Source of the DNA: Chloroflexota bacterium
Lineage (GTDB): Bacteria; Chloroflexota; Anaerolineae; UBA7937; B3-Chlor
Assembly (NCBI GenBank): GCA_030613785.1
Contig: JAUWLF010000025.1
Coordinates: 1 to 43,688, forward strand
DNA length: 43,688 nt
Reading direction: 5' to 3'
In this document: positions 1-7,729 of the stretch, piece by piece
How the letters are laid out: every line of letters starts with the position of its first letter
Numbering within the stretch: the first letter of the stretch is position 1
Made by a program: the position numbers and the translations under genes
Notes under the pieces: model-generated
What the model saw: only the letters and a program-made list of their open reading frames with translations
Told to the model about the DNA's origin: nothing
The model's database searches: none

Positions 1-149
1 AGGCGAGGGCTGACCTGTTCTTCTACATCGAGGCGTTCTATAATCGACGTCGGCGCCACTCGGCGCTGGACTATCGCAGCCCGGAGGCCTATGAGCAACT
101 CTATCATCAGCAGCGTGAACTTTGCCTAACTCCGTGTCCACAAAACTAG
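1..149 (+). CDS. IS3-family transposase OrfB, C-terminal fragment (partial at window edge)
   Basis: Reading from base 3, this encodes the last 48 residues of an IS3-family integrase-core transposase. The ending [20 protein letters not shown] is the hallmark of the rve/IS3 OrfB C-terminus, just after the catalytic glutamate of the DDE triad, which lies upstream of the window. The role is cut-and-paste or copy-out transposition of the element. The gene runs off the left edge, so intactness cannot be judged. The stop codon overlaps the terminal inverted repeat, a common arrangement in this family. Confidence 0.85.
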   Translation, partial: ARADLFFYIEAFYNRRRRHSALDYRSPEAYEQLYHQQRELCLTPCPQN

Positions 150-159
150 GGGAGGGTCA
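135..159 (+). repeat. Terminal inverted repeat (right end) of the IS3-family element
   Basis: The 25 bases from TGTCCA to GGGTCA, read on the other strand, begin TGACCCTCCCC. A TG start and a GTGGACA-like inner part are typical of IS3/IS150-group ends. The partner left repeat is outside the window. The boundary is inferred from where the DUF5343-like reading frame loses its family resemblance. Confidence 0.6.
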
Positions 160-359
160 CACCTCTCACTTGGCACACCAGGTGCATCCAGGAAACCCAA
201 CGCTTTGAGCATGGGGATGAGACGACGGTCGTTCGAGCTCTTGAAACCGATAGACGCGATGTACTTGACCGTCACCTTGTCAGGTACGCGTACCGCCTGG
301 ATCTTCCGAAGAAACCGTGGCACACTTGATGGTTTGGCCGTGTACGGGAACTCAGCCAT
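160..359 (-). pseudogene. DUF5343-family protein, N-terminal remnant truncated by the IS
   Basis: The start codon at 357-359 is preceded by a strong AGGAGG-like ribosome site. The product begins MAEFPYTAK and contains VPDKVTVKYIASIGFKSSND, LIPMLKALGFLD and GVPSER, which I recognise as the N-terminal winged-helix-like part of DUF5343 proteins ('VPEKVT..YL.SLGFKS.NDR..IP.LK..GFLD..G.PT'). About 66 residues remain before the frame runs into the IS terminus at 159, where it acquires foreign codons and stops. DUF5343 proteins are around 150-200 residues and of unknown biochemical function; I recall them often near mobile or defence genes. The rest of the gene is presumably on the far side of the element, outside the window. 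The disruption is seen in the sequence; the family name is recalled from motifs. Confidence 0.7.
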
Positions 360-838
360 TCTTCTCCTGCCTCCTTTCGCGCACTGTTTGCGTGACCCCC
401 TCGCAAGGATCGAGCACACACAGTAAGTAACGAACTCAGTATCATCTACACAAATTGTAGCACAGTATGCCACAAGCTGCCAGCTCGGTCCGCGATGACA
501 CACGGTCTTCTGCAGGGTTATGCCCCAGCGACCATTCTCGGACGGTCCCTGGTCTGCGTCTAACAGGCATGTGGAGACGTCGTTGCTGACACGTCCGCTG
601 CGTCGCACACTATGCACGTCAGTTGTCTTGGCCACTGGCGGGACCCTTGCGACTAGCCCGGAGGCCGTATCGAAGGGTGCGTCCAGCGGCATCTCGCCAA
701 GTCCCATGGGGACACGATGGCTTCGGCGAGGCACTTCTTTTGCTGTGGCAACCTCTCGCAGAACCTGACCTGACCTGACCGCCTCCTCGGACGCCAAATC
801 TGTGGAAGGTTTCTGTTTGCAGGAGTGGTTGAAGCCAC
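360..838. other. Gene-free stretch between the DUF5343 remnant and the TIR gene
   Basis: About 480 bases with no convincing coding sequence. A long minus-strand frame runs through it into the DUF5343 start, but it has no ribosome site and its composition looks non-coding. The only visible structure is a short tandem run of the pentamer CCTGA (three copies, 764-780). The promoter of the truncated gene should lie near 440-480, where TACAAT reads on the minus strand, but no good -35 box is seen. Confidence 0.4.
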
Positions 839-2968
839 CTATCGCTGCTCCAGGGACCTCAAGTTGGCCAGCACCGTTTGGGTGCGGGGATGATCTTCGC
901 CGTAAGCCCGGCGGCAGATGGCCAGCGCTCGCTCACAATGCTCCCGCGCCCCCTCCAGATCCCCCATAGCCTTGAGCACACTCCCCAGATTGTTCACATC
1001 CCTGCCCACATCGGGATGGTCGGGGCCATATGCTGCCTCATCTATCGCCAGCGCCCGCTCATAATGCTCCCGCGCCCCCTCCAGATCCCCCACAGCCTGG
1101 AGCACACCCCCCAGATTGTTCACCAGTGTGCCCACCTTAGCATGCTCTGGGGCCAAGACCTCCTCGAAGATGGCCAGCGCCCGCTCAAAATGCTCCCGCG
1201 CCGCACCAGGGGCGGCAACCCCATGGAGATGGTATCCGAGAGAGTTGGACAGGTCTCCAGCCCGCTCCCAATTCCGCTCCACGGCCTCGGCCGCCACACG
1301 GCGCAGGTGGGGCAACTCCCGCGCCAGAACGGCTGGCAGTCCAGATTCGTTTTCCCGACGCGCAAACTGAAGCAGCGTGTGTGCGACCGCCTCCCACCCC
1401 TGCTCCTCGGTCTGGCCTGGCGCGGGATGCTGGCTGGCAAACTCGACCAGCAAACGGTGCAAGCGCAGTCGCCCTTCAGCCTCTTCCTCTGTCAGTCCCA
1501 GCGCCGTCAGTCGCCGTAGAGCATCTGTGGCTCGGCGCGGGTCGGGGTCCAAGCCGGCCGCCCGCATCAGCAACTCACGCGAGATGGAGACCGGAGCGAA
1601 GTGGGAGGCCAGATGAAGGAGCTTCATTGCCAGAAGATCGGTGTCATTGTTCGCGTCGAGGCGCCGATAACTCATCTCAAATGTAGCAGCTACGTTCTGG
1701 ATATGATCGGTAGGGGAGGGGTCCTGCACGAAGTCCACCAGCGCCGGGTTTTCCAAGACCGGTTGGTCCTGCAACTCCTCGAGATACTGCGCCAGGGTGA
1801 CATCATGTTTGTAGAACTCCAGGTAGCAGCCCGCCAGAGCCACGGCAAGCGGCAGATCGCCCAAGGTCTCGCAGATGGCGTCCGCAGCCTCCCTCTCGCC
1901 ATCGTCCTCCAGCGCCCCAGGCTTGCCCTTGCATAACAACTCTATCGCCTTGTCCCTGGGGAGCGTGGCCAAGCGCACTTCCCGCAGGCCGAGGGCGCTG
2001 GGCCAGTCCGTCCGTCGGCTGGTGATGAGGACACGACAACCACCAGTCACTGGTCGCCATTCCTCCACCACGTCGGCGTCACTAACGTTGTCGAAGATGA
2101 GGAGCCGCAACGCTGGCCTCTCCCACTCCTTCTTCACACGGGCGACCTGCCCGTCCAAGGAAAGGGCACCGAAGCCCGGCAGGTCCATGCCCTCAGGACC
2201 GCCGCAACGGGCCACCTCAGACGGTATGGCGGTCGGATCCTCCATATCCAGCCAGAAGACCCCTCCGGAATACCGACGCCCATACCGGTGGGCACATTCC
2301 ACCGCCAGTTGAGTCTTGCCAATGCCCCCGAGCCCCGTCGCCGCAGCCACCTGGCCGATGGCGGTGGTTGACCCGGCCCGCAGCAGTCTCTCTAGCTCCG
2401 TCAGTTGATCTTCCCGACCCACGAAGTGTGGATTCGGCCTGTGGGGCATTACGGAGCCTCTGGGCAAGGGACCAACTGTCGGAATCGTGTCCAACTCCTC
2501 GTCTTCCATCTGGTCCACGTAAAGGTCGAAATCCGTGGGGCGCTCCCGGCCGGGGTCAAGGTCCGCCATCAACTGCGCAAGCCTGAACTCGTACAACTGA
2601 GGGCGGTCGTGGGTGTCGCTGAAATCGATGTATTGGCGGATCTTCAGTCGGGGTGGCAATGGATGGTGGGTGTGGATGACGGGGATCAGCTTTCGATCCC
2701 GCGCATCGGGATCTTCCAACATGCCCAACAACTGCTCGAAGTTGGGCCACACGGCTCCTACGGAGTCAGGCGAGACCACAAAGACAAGATGCCTGCTTTC
2801 TTGGACGCCTCGTTCCAGGCCCACGATCCAGCTTTCTCCGCCGCGCAGGCACCACTCATCCAACCAGACGTTGAAGCCCGAATCGCGCAGGCGGCGGGCG
2901 AGGTCGCGGGTCCACTCCTTCTGAGCGCTGTTGTAGCTGAGGAAAACGTCGTACGGGAAATCGGGCAT
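839..2968 (-). CDS. TIR / NB-ARC (STAND NTPase) / TPR protein, probable immune-type sensor
   Basis: 709 residues in three parts. Residues 4-130 form a TIR domain (YDVFLSYNSAQ; NVWLDEW with E38 as the probable NADase glutamate; ESRHLVFVVSPDS). Residues 180-470 form an NB-ARC/STAND ATPase: VGRE at 184-187, Walker A GLGGIGKT at 212-219, Walker B LLIFDN at 289-294, the CRVLITSRR strand, and a GLPL-like DLPLAVALAG. The C-terminus carries at least three 42-residue kinesin-light-chain-type TPRs. Bacterial proteins of this design act as ligand-triggered effectors: TPR senses, STAND oligomerises, TIR cleaves NAD+. Several such families defend against phage. The role here is inferred from architecture. 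A consensus promoter lies 30 bases upstream, and the gene is a single-gene unit next to the IS-disrupted locus. The start is supported by GAGGG eight bases upstream. Confidence 0.88.
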   Translation of the reverse strand: MPDFPYDVFLSYNSAQKEWTRDLARRLRDSGFNVWLDEWCLRGGESWIVGLERGVQESRHLVFVVSPDSVGAVWPNFEQLLGMLEDPDARDRKLIPVIHTHHPLPPRLKIRQYIDFSDTHDRPQLYEFRLAQLMADLDPGRERPTDFDLYVDQMEDEELDTIPTVGPLPRGSVMPHRPNPHFVGREDQLTELERLLRAGSTTAIGQVAAATGLGGIGKTQLAVECAHRYGRRYSGGVFWLDMEDPTAIPSEVARCGGPEGMDLPGFGALSLDGQVARVKKEWERPALRLLIFDNVSDADVVEEWRPVTGGCRVLITSRRTDWPSALGLREVRLATLPRDKAIELLCKGKPGALEDDGEREAADAICETLGDLPLAVALAGCYLEFYKHDVTLAQYLEELQDQPVLENPALVDFVQDPSPTDHIQNVAATFEMSYRRLDANNDTDLLAMKLLHLASHFAPVSISRELLMRAAGLDPDPRRATDALRRLTALGLTEEEAEGRLRLHRLLVEFASQHPAPGQTEEQGWEAVAHTLLQFARRENESGLPAVLARELPHLRRVAAEAVERNWERAGDLSNSLGYHLHGVAAPGAAREHFERALAIFEEVLAPEHAKVGTLVNNLGGVLQAVGDLEGAREHYERALAIDEAAYGPDHPDVGRDVNNLGSVLKAMGDLEGAREHCERALAICRRAYGEDHPRTQTVLANLRSLEQR
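860..1210 (-). repeat. 126-bp tandem repeats encoding TPR units
   Basis: Three copies of a 126-base unit (42 codons) recur with exact spacing; the string GCCAGCG occurs at 921, 1047 and 1173. They encode REH(Y/C/F)ERALAI and NNLG.VL.A.GDLEGA. The first two complete units are almost identical at DNA level, which suggests recent expansion or gene conversion. This is the sensor end of the TIR-STAND protein. Confidence 0.75.
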
Positions 2969-2997
2969 GGGCGAGACCCTCGTTCTTCCTAATACTC

Positions 2998-3026
2998 ATT
3001 ATACGACATTTAGCGCCACATGTCAA
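2998..3026 (-). promoter_or_regulatory. Consensus sigma70-type promoter of the TIR-STAND gene
   Basis: On the minus strand TTGACA (3021-3026) and TATAAT (2998-3003) are separated by exactly 17 bases. Transcription would start near 2990, about 20 bases before the start codon. Confidence 0.75.
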
Positions 3027-3140
3027 CGCGTTTTGCGATGGGTCGGTGGTCTTTCCGCAGCGCGCTCGAATGAGGCCAGTACTACTGCCGCGGAGTCCGT
3101 TCAGGCTTGAAGGTGGGCAGAATCAAAGACCTCTTTACGT

Positions 3141-3180
3141 GTAGAAACCTCCCGCGGGCTACCCGAACCCGCGGGAGGTT
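3141..3180 (-). terminator. Hairpin terminator after the 3299-4621 gene
   Basis: A perfect 13-bp inverted repeat (arms 3146-3158 and 3168-3180, 9-base loop) with a very GC-rich stem. On the minus strand it is followed by TTTCTAC, a short T tract. It sits 120 bases past the stop of the upstream minus-strand gene and before the next promoter, so it separates two transcription units. Confidence 0.6.
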
Positions 3181-3298
3181 GTCATCAGGCCGCAGCAACC
3201 AGGCTCTGTAGCGGTCGTCTGAGGCGATGCGGCCAACTCGCCCACGCCGACCCCGCCCAAAGCGGTGATTGTAGCTCGTTCCAAAAGCGCCGTGCCTC

Positions 3299-4621
3299 CT
3301 ACTGTAGCGTGACCAGCACCAGGATCACACCTGTGCCCGAGTCGAAGGGTTCCAACGCTTTGCCTAGAACCGTCCCCACTGGCGGGTTGGCACCAGCACC
3401 CATAGCGTGGCCGGGTGTCGAAGAGGCCACCAGGAGGTCGCCGGGCTGTATGGCACCGTTCTCGGCGCTGACGTTGACCGGGACGATGCCTACAAGAGCC
3501 AAGGGGATTGCCTCGGGCTCGAGGGGATTGCCGTCTTCATCAAATCTGCTGCCTGCCACGAAGCCCGGTTCGGTCGAGTAGATGCCGGCAACTGTGGTCT
3601 CGTACGGTTCTCTGCTGCGCACCATACGGCCGTCGGAGTCGATGGCCAAGACATCGCCAGGCATCAGATCCGGCTCTCCTGGCAGAACCATCTCTGAGAA
3701 ATCGGCACTACCGGCGAACACACCCCCTGCACCGTAGTAGTTTCCGTCGGCATAAACGTGGCCGGCGTTGGTGACGCGGAACCGCTGGTTGCTGGGACTG
3801 CCATCATGGAGCTCGATCAAATTCCCGTGATCGCTGCGGCCGCGGATAGCGGTACCACTCACGGAGATTCCGTACACGCCGTATGAGCTGCCACCACCGG
3901 AGGCAAATACGCCCCCATTCTCACCGATACCGACCACACCCACAGCGCCAGCGCCTCGAGATAGCCCGCTGACGTTCCCAGCTTCGGCCCTGAGGCCCAT
4001 GTTCTCGTCGCTCTGAGCGTAGATGCCATAGCCCCAGTCCGACGTGAAGTAACCAGCGTGATCCCAGTGATTCGTGCCGTCGCTGTTCACCCGGATCCCA
4101 TAGCCATCATCGCTCTGGAAGTCACCCCCTATGCCGGTGGTTGCGGTGCCCACAACACCGCGAGAGTTGCCAGATCCAACCACGCCGATGTGTCCGCTCT
4201 CCCCTCGTACAGCGCTACTGGTAGCGACCCGGCTGTACAGGCCCATACCGCCCGCCCAACTCGGCGCAGTATTGTCAATATTGAGCACGGCGTCCCCAAA
4301 GGCGTTCCCAGTACCTGACGCCGTGATGGTCTCCTGCCGGTCATCGTTGACATAGCGGTTATTCAGAGCGCTCGCCGGCATTGCTTTCCAGTGCACGTTG
4401 CCGCTGGCGTTGGCCCAGAGCACCTTGTTGGTTCTGTTCGCTGCGCTCCACCATGAGGCTGCAGCATGGTGTCCATCCACCTTGTCTGCGTCCAAGCCCG
4501 GCGTAGCCTGCAGCGGGGCAGAGGGCCCGCTGGCTGGGGCAGACGCCCAGACTATGGTCACCAGCATCAAGAAGGCAACTACCCCGATCAGAATGATCCA
4601 ACTAGATTTCTTGACTTTCAT
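3299..4621 (-). CDS. Secreted glycine-rich repeat protein with tail-fibre-like N-terminus
   Basis: 440 residues from the ATG at 4619-4621, chosen because AAAGGAG lies eight bases upstream; an earlier in-frame ATG has no such site. Residues 1-30 are a signal peptide or membrane anchor (KKSSWIILIGVVAFLMLVTIVWASA). Next comes LDADKVDGHHAA, a motif common at the head of phage-tail-like and surface repeat proteins. A central region, about 100-290, consists of short YGIYAQSD/YGVYGIS/VGVVGIG repeats probably forming a stacked beta fibre. The C-terminal part (about 310-440) contains MPGDVLAIDSDGRMV and QPGDLLVASSTPGHAMGA, resembling the C-terminal domain that follows such fibres. Function unknown; a cell-surface fibre or adhesin is plausible. 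It follows the Wzy-like gene by 64 bases in the same direction. Confidence 0.7.
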   Translation of the reverse strand: MKVKKSSWIILIGVVAFLMLVTIVWASAPASGPSAPLQATPGLDADKVDGHHAAASWWSAANRTNKVLWANASGNVHWKAMPASALNNRYVNDDRQETITASGTGNAFGDAVLNIDNTAPSWAGGMGLYSRVATSSAVRGESGHIGVVGSGNSRGVVGTATTGIGGDFQSDDGYGIRVNSDGTNHWDHAGYFTSDWGYGIYAQSDENMGLRAEAGNVSGLSRGAGAVGVVGIGENGGVFASGGGSSYGVYGISVSGTAIRGRSDHGNLIELHDGSPSNQRFRVTNAGHVYADGNYYGAGGVFAGSADFSEMVLPGEPDLMPGDVLAIDSDGRMVRSREPYETTVAGIYSTEPGFVAGSRFDEDGNPLEPEAIPLALVGIVPVNVSAENGAIQPGDLLVASSTPGHAMGAGANPPVGTVLGKALEPFDSGTGVILVLVTLQ

Positions 4622-4685
4622 ATCTCTCACTCCTTTCAACTCCTCTTGCATTGCCACATCACACCCGTGACATGCACAACGGCGC

Positions 4686-6722
4686 CTACCGACCGTTGAG
4701 CGTCCTACACTCTCTCCATTCCCTCACCTCCTCGGTCCTGAGTTCAGGCGCCCAGCGAAATGCTTCGCAATACGCCCTTTCCGCTACTTCGTCGAGGCCC
4801 AGCACCGCATAGGCCTCGCCAAGATGCCAGTACGCCAGCCCGTCGGTGGCGTCGAGGGCCACCGCCTCTTCGAGTTTCTCAATTGCCTCACCATACCGTC
4901 CCTGTTGCGCGTAGAGCATCCCCCAGCTCACGTACAGGTTCGCATGGTTGGGCGCCAGTTCCGTGGCTAGCCTGTAGGAGTACTCCGCGTCTGCGTAGCG
5001 CCTCGGGTCAAGCCCTCCCCAGAATGTGTACAGCCTGCCGAACTCGGCCCACACCTCATAGTCCCGCGGGCTGAGTTGGTCCGCCGCAAGCAGCTCCGTC
5101 TCAGCCGCACCCAACCAGTGCACCCGGCCGGCGCCCACCTGGCATTGCCCTAGATACAGCCGCGACAGCCCTAGCCGATATTCGACAACCTGCGGCTGCA
5201 GCCGAGCCGCCCTCAACTCAGATTCGAGGGCATGTTGCGATATGGGCTCCTGCCACGCCCGCCAGTGATCTACGTCAGCGAGCAGCGGAAGTACGCCGAA
5301 TCCAAGAACGCCCACGAAGCATGCGGCCGCTAGAGGAAGATAGGGCAGTCGTGAGGTCCGCGCTGACGCTGCGGCGCGTTCGGCTTCATGTAGTGACAGC
5401 CCCCGTCCTAGCGCCGCTCCCAAGGCCAGCATCAACCACATGACCGTGGCGCTAGCCGTCAGGTCGAAGCCGAATTGGAGATCGACCAAGTGTCCAACCA
5501 CACCTGCCGTCACGACTACCCAGGCCACCTGTTCCCAACGGTCAGGCGCAGACCGCAGGCCCCGCCAGACCACCCAACCAAAGATGGCAAGGAAGGCGGC
5601 GAAAGCCAGGATACCCACCAGCCCCGCGCCCATTCCCAAGTCTAGCCACAAATTGTGGGCCCGGTCCACATTGACATTCCGCCCCTGGTAGTAGACCAGT
5701 TGCGGCGGGAAAACGCGGGCGAACACCGTCCGCATCGTCTCGGGGCCATAGCCTAGCAGAGTCCGATCAGCGAGGAGCGGCGCGGCGGCTCGCCAGATCG
5801 TGAGTCGAGCTGCGGTGGATCCCTCGTCGGTACGAGTCAGCGTCGCGACCCTATCCAAGCCTGGGAGATCAGCGAGAGCGGTCAACGGACCGAGTGGCAG
5901 GTTGAGCATTACCACCGCCCCCGCTGCCAGGGCCCCGCCTACTACCACCGCTATCCAGACCGAGCGGTTGCCTTTGACCGTCGCCCAGGCTAGCCCGAAG
6001 ACCATCATCCCAGCAGCCAGGCCCACCCATGCACCCCGCGCCTGGGTGAGCGCCAAACAAACCGCCTGAACCGTTACAAGCGCCAAGTAGGGCCAGCGGC
6101 GGCGTGTTAGTAGCGACCGCCCCACCGTCAGAGGGATGATCAACACCAGGTACGAACCTAGGAAGTTGGATCTCCCCACGGTAGACAACACGGGCGAAGT
6201 GGCATCCGTCTGCCAACCGAGGGGATCGATTCCCGTGGACTGTAGTAGACCGTAGGCCACAATAGGAGCACTGCCCCACACCAAGGCCAGCCACAGGCGA
6301 TCTGCCTGACCGCGGGTGCGCATGCCTGTGGCGGTGAGCACGAAAAGGCCCAGGTATGCGCCGACCGTGAGCAGCCCCTGCTGTCGCTCGTAGGAACCCC
6401 AGAGGCTAGTGCGAGGATTGACGGAGAGAACGGTCGCCAGGGTCAGTGCCAGGCCGAGGGCCACTGCTGCCGCGAGCAAGGGGCTGGCGAGCCACCGCCG
6501 TGGTCGTCGGTCAGAGGTGCCCCATCCTTCGATGGCCCGCACCAGCGCCGCCAGGCCCATCAGCAGAACCAGTGCCCGCAGCACCGCCGCCTTGGGGAGT
6601 TCAAAGGCGCTGCCACCCCAGGGGTTGAAGGTCAACGGCACAGCCACGGCTGCGGCCAGCCAACCCACCTCAACCGCGTGACTGCACCAATCCGGCAGCG
6701 CCAAAGCCCTCTGTCCAGACAT
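4686..6722 (-). CDS. O-antigen ligase / Wzy-like polytopic membrane protein with C-terminal TPRs
   Basis: 678 residues with about a dozen hydrophobic segments in the first 480. The Wzy_C/WaaL signature loop lies around 340-370 (YYQGRNVNVDRAHNLWLD), with the RAHN histidine typical of O-antigen ligases and polymerases. Residues 500-678 are soluble TPR-like repeats (LATELAPNHANLYVSWGMLYAQQGRYGEAIEKLEEAVALD; split across repeat units). Such proteins join or polymerise lipid-linked glycans at the outer face of the membrane. TPR-tailed versions are common in Chloroflexota and related phyla; the substrate is unknown. AGGAG six bases before the ATG supports the start. It may be co-transcribed with the fibre-like gene downstream. 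Confidence 0.82.
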   Translation of the reverse strand: MSGQRALALPDWCSHAVEVGWLAAAVAVPLTFNPWGGSAFELPKAAVLRALVLLMGLAALVRAIEGWGTSDRRPRRWLASPLLAAAVALGLALTLATVLSVNPRTSLWGSYERQQGLLTVGAYLGLFVLTATGMRTRGQADRLWLALVWGSAPIVAYGLLQSTGIDPLGWQTDATSPVLSTVGRSNFLGSYLVLIIPLTVGRSLLTRRRWPYLALVTVQAVCLALTQARGAWVGLAAGMMVFGLAWATVKGNRSVWIAVVVGGALAAGAVVMLNLPLGPLTALADLPGLDRVATLTRTDEGSTAARLTIWRAAAPLLADRTLLGYGPETMRTVFARVFPPQLVYYQGRNVNVDRAHNLWLDLGMGAGLVGILAFAAFLAIFGWVVWRGLRSAPDRWEQVAWVVVTAGVVGHLVDLQFGFDLTASATVMWLMLALGAALGRGLSLHEAERAAASARTSRLPYLPLAAACFVGVLGFGVLPLLADVDHWRAWQEPISQHALESELRAARLQPQVVEYRLGLSRLYLGQCQVGAGRVHWLGAAETELLAADQLSPRDYEVWAEFGRLYTFWGGLDPRRYADAEYSYRLATELAPNHANLYVSWGMLYAQQGRYGEAIEKLEEAVALDATDGLAYWHLGEAYAVLGLDEVAERAYCEAFRWAPELRTEEVREWRECRTLNGR

Positions 6723-7062
6723 CGTGGTCTCCTAGGAAGCCATGGTGCCTTCAACGACAGCGCAACGCCACGAGGACTCATCGCCCACTAGACACATTAT
6801 ACTCCGGTCCGTCTGTGGCGTCTAGCTCTGGCGTATAGACGCCAAGGGAATGGAGATACTCGCGCACTAGTGAACCAGGCCCAGGTGAGTAGCTTGATCC
6901 ACTCGGCAAGTCTCTAGGAGGCTCTTGACACGCTAACTGGTCTTGGGATTCGGCAACTTGAGCCGGGGAATTGATATCCTGGCCAGCCGCAGTACACGAG
7001 AATTGCACGCATTTCGCATGCCTCTGCAGTCGACCTTGGCAAGGCGGAAAGCACGACCAATC
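6723..7062. other. Intergenic region upstream of the Wzy-like gene
   Basis: 340 bases holding the promoter of the Wzy-like gene (6796-6824). A 76-codon open frame on the minus strand (6778-7008) has no ribosome site or recognisable sequence and is not called. No terminator hairpin is evident after the TIGR04076-type gene. Confidence 0.4.
6796..6824 (-). promoter_or_regulatory. Probable sigma70-type promoter of the Wzy-like gene
   Basis: Minus strand: TAGACG (6819-6824), 17-base spacer, TATAAT (6796-6801). The -10 box is perfect and the -35 matches four of six. The start codon lies about 75 bases downstream. Confidence 0.5.
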
Positions 7063-7707
7063 CTAGGACTGTCTCCCTTCACCCCCCATCCTCTCGACCC
7101 TCATGATCACGTTGCCCGCAGGATCGGGGCAGATCACCCGGTGGTCCCCCTTCAGCCAGTCGCCATCCTCCAGCGGGCGCTGCTTGGCGGGAAGGAGGGG
7201 AAGAGCCGCGTGCAGAGCATAGAGACAGAAATGACGATCTGGTGGGATGTAGAGGCGTCCGCTGCGTAGGACAAAGTGGTCCCCCGGTCTCATGCCTGAA
7301 GTGCACTTCCCCCTCACCTCCTCCACCGCCACTCGCAGATTCCACAGGTCCCCTTCCATGCTTTCTAGGGAGTCAGCGCTCCCGACTGCTATCGCTTTTT
7401 CACGCTCGACGGTCTTGTCGCCTATCTTCCCCATCCTCTCGATGTTGAAGACGACCCGGCCCTTTGGATCCGGGCACTGGACGTGATGGACCCGCCACAT
7501 CCAATCCTCACCTTTCTCCTCGAGGATCTCTCGCTCCTTGGGCGTGATGACCGGCAGCAGGCTTTGCAAAGCCCACAAGCAAACGTAGCCGCCCTCGGGG
7601 ATCCGCAGGTCGCCATCGCGCACGGTGAAGTAGTCACCCGGCTTCATCGGCGGATCGGCCGTGCATGCGCCCAGCACCTTGGTCACAGTGATCTTCAACC
7701 CATACAT
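7063..7707 (-). CDS. Tandem-duplicated TIGR04076-type protein
   Basis: 214 residues made of two homologous halves. Each has the order V..V.G.CT, (M)(K/R)PGD.F..R.G.L.IP, a C(L)(W/Y)AL.(S/A).LP motif, then V.CPDP.G.V...(I/V)ERMG. The first half is about 3-105 and the second about 122-205. TIGR04076 proteins are normally single-domain (about 90 residues) and of unknown function, so this is a fused duplicate. Conserved cysteines in each half (CT, C.ALxx, CPDP) could bind a metal or cluster, but that is inference. Start supported by AAAGGAG seven bases upstream. The gene follows the AOR-family gene by 22 bases and belongs to the same operon, suggesting a role linked to that redox enzyme. Confidence 0.7.
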   Translation of the reverse strand: MYGLKITVTKVLGACTADPPMKPGDYFTVRDGDLRIPEGGYVCLWALQSLLPVITPKEREILEEKGEDWMWRVHHVQCPDPKGRVVFNIERMGKIGDKTVEREKAIAVGSADSLESMEGDLWNLRVAVEEVRGKCTSGMRPGDHFVLRSGRLYIPPDRHFCLYALHAALPLLPAKQRPLEDGDWLKGDHRVICPDPAGNVIMRVERMGGEGRQS

Positions 7708-7729
7708 GTAACGCTCCTTTGCGAGCTAG

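Larger units (their letters stand above)
1..159 (+). mobile_element. Right end of an IS3-family insertion sequence
   Basis: The window opens inside an IS3-family element. It contains the last codons of an OrfB-type DDE transposase (stop at 147-149) and a right terminal sequence that ends in CA at 159, as IS3-family ends usually do. The left part lies outside the window, so the target duplication cannot be checked. Immediately past position 159 the minus strand carries a DUF5343-like coding sequence that is cut at this junction, so the element appears to have inserted into that gene. Confidence 0.8.

Noticed and set aside
126..797. 223-codon minus-strand frame containing the DUF5343 remnant
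   Set aside because: Only the last third resembles a protein family; the proper start with a ribosome site is at 357-359, and the 3' end is IS sequence.
860..1210. Regularly spaced repeats that could suggest a CRISPR array
   Set aside because: The 126-base period is a multiple of three and encodes TPR units within a long gene; no short repeat-spacer pattern exists.
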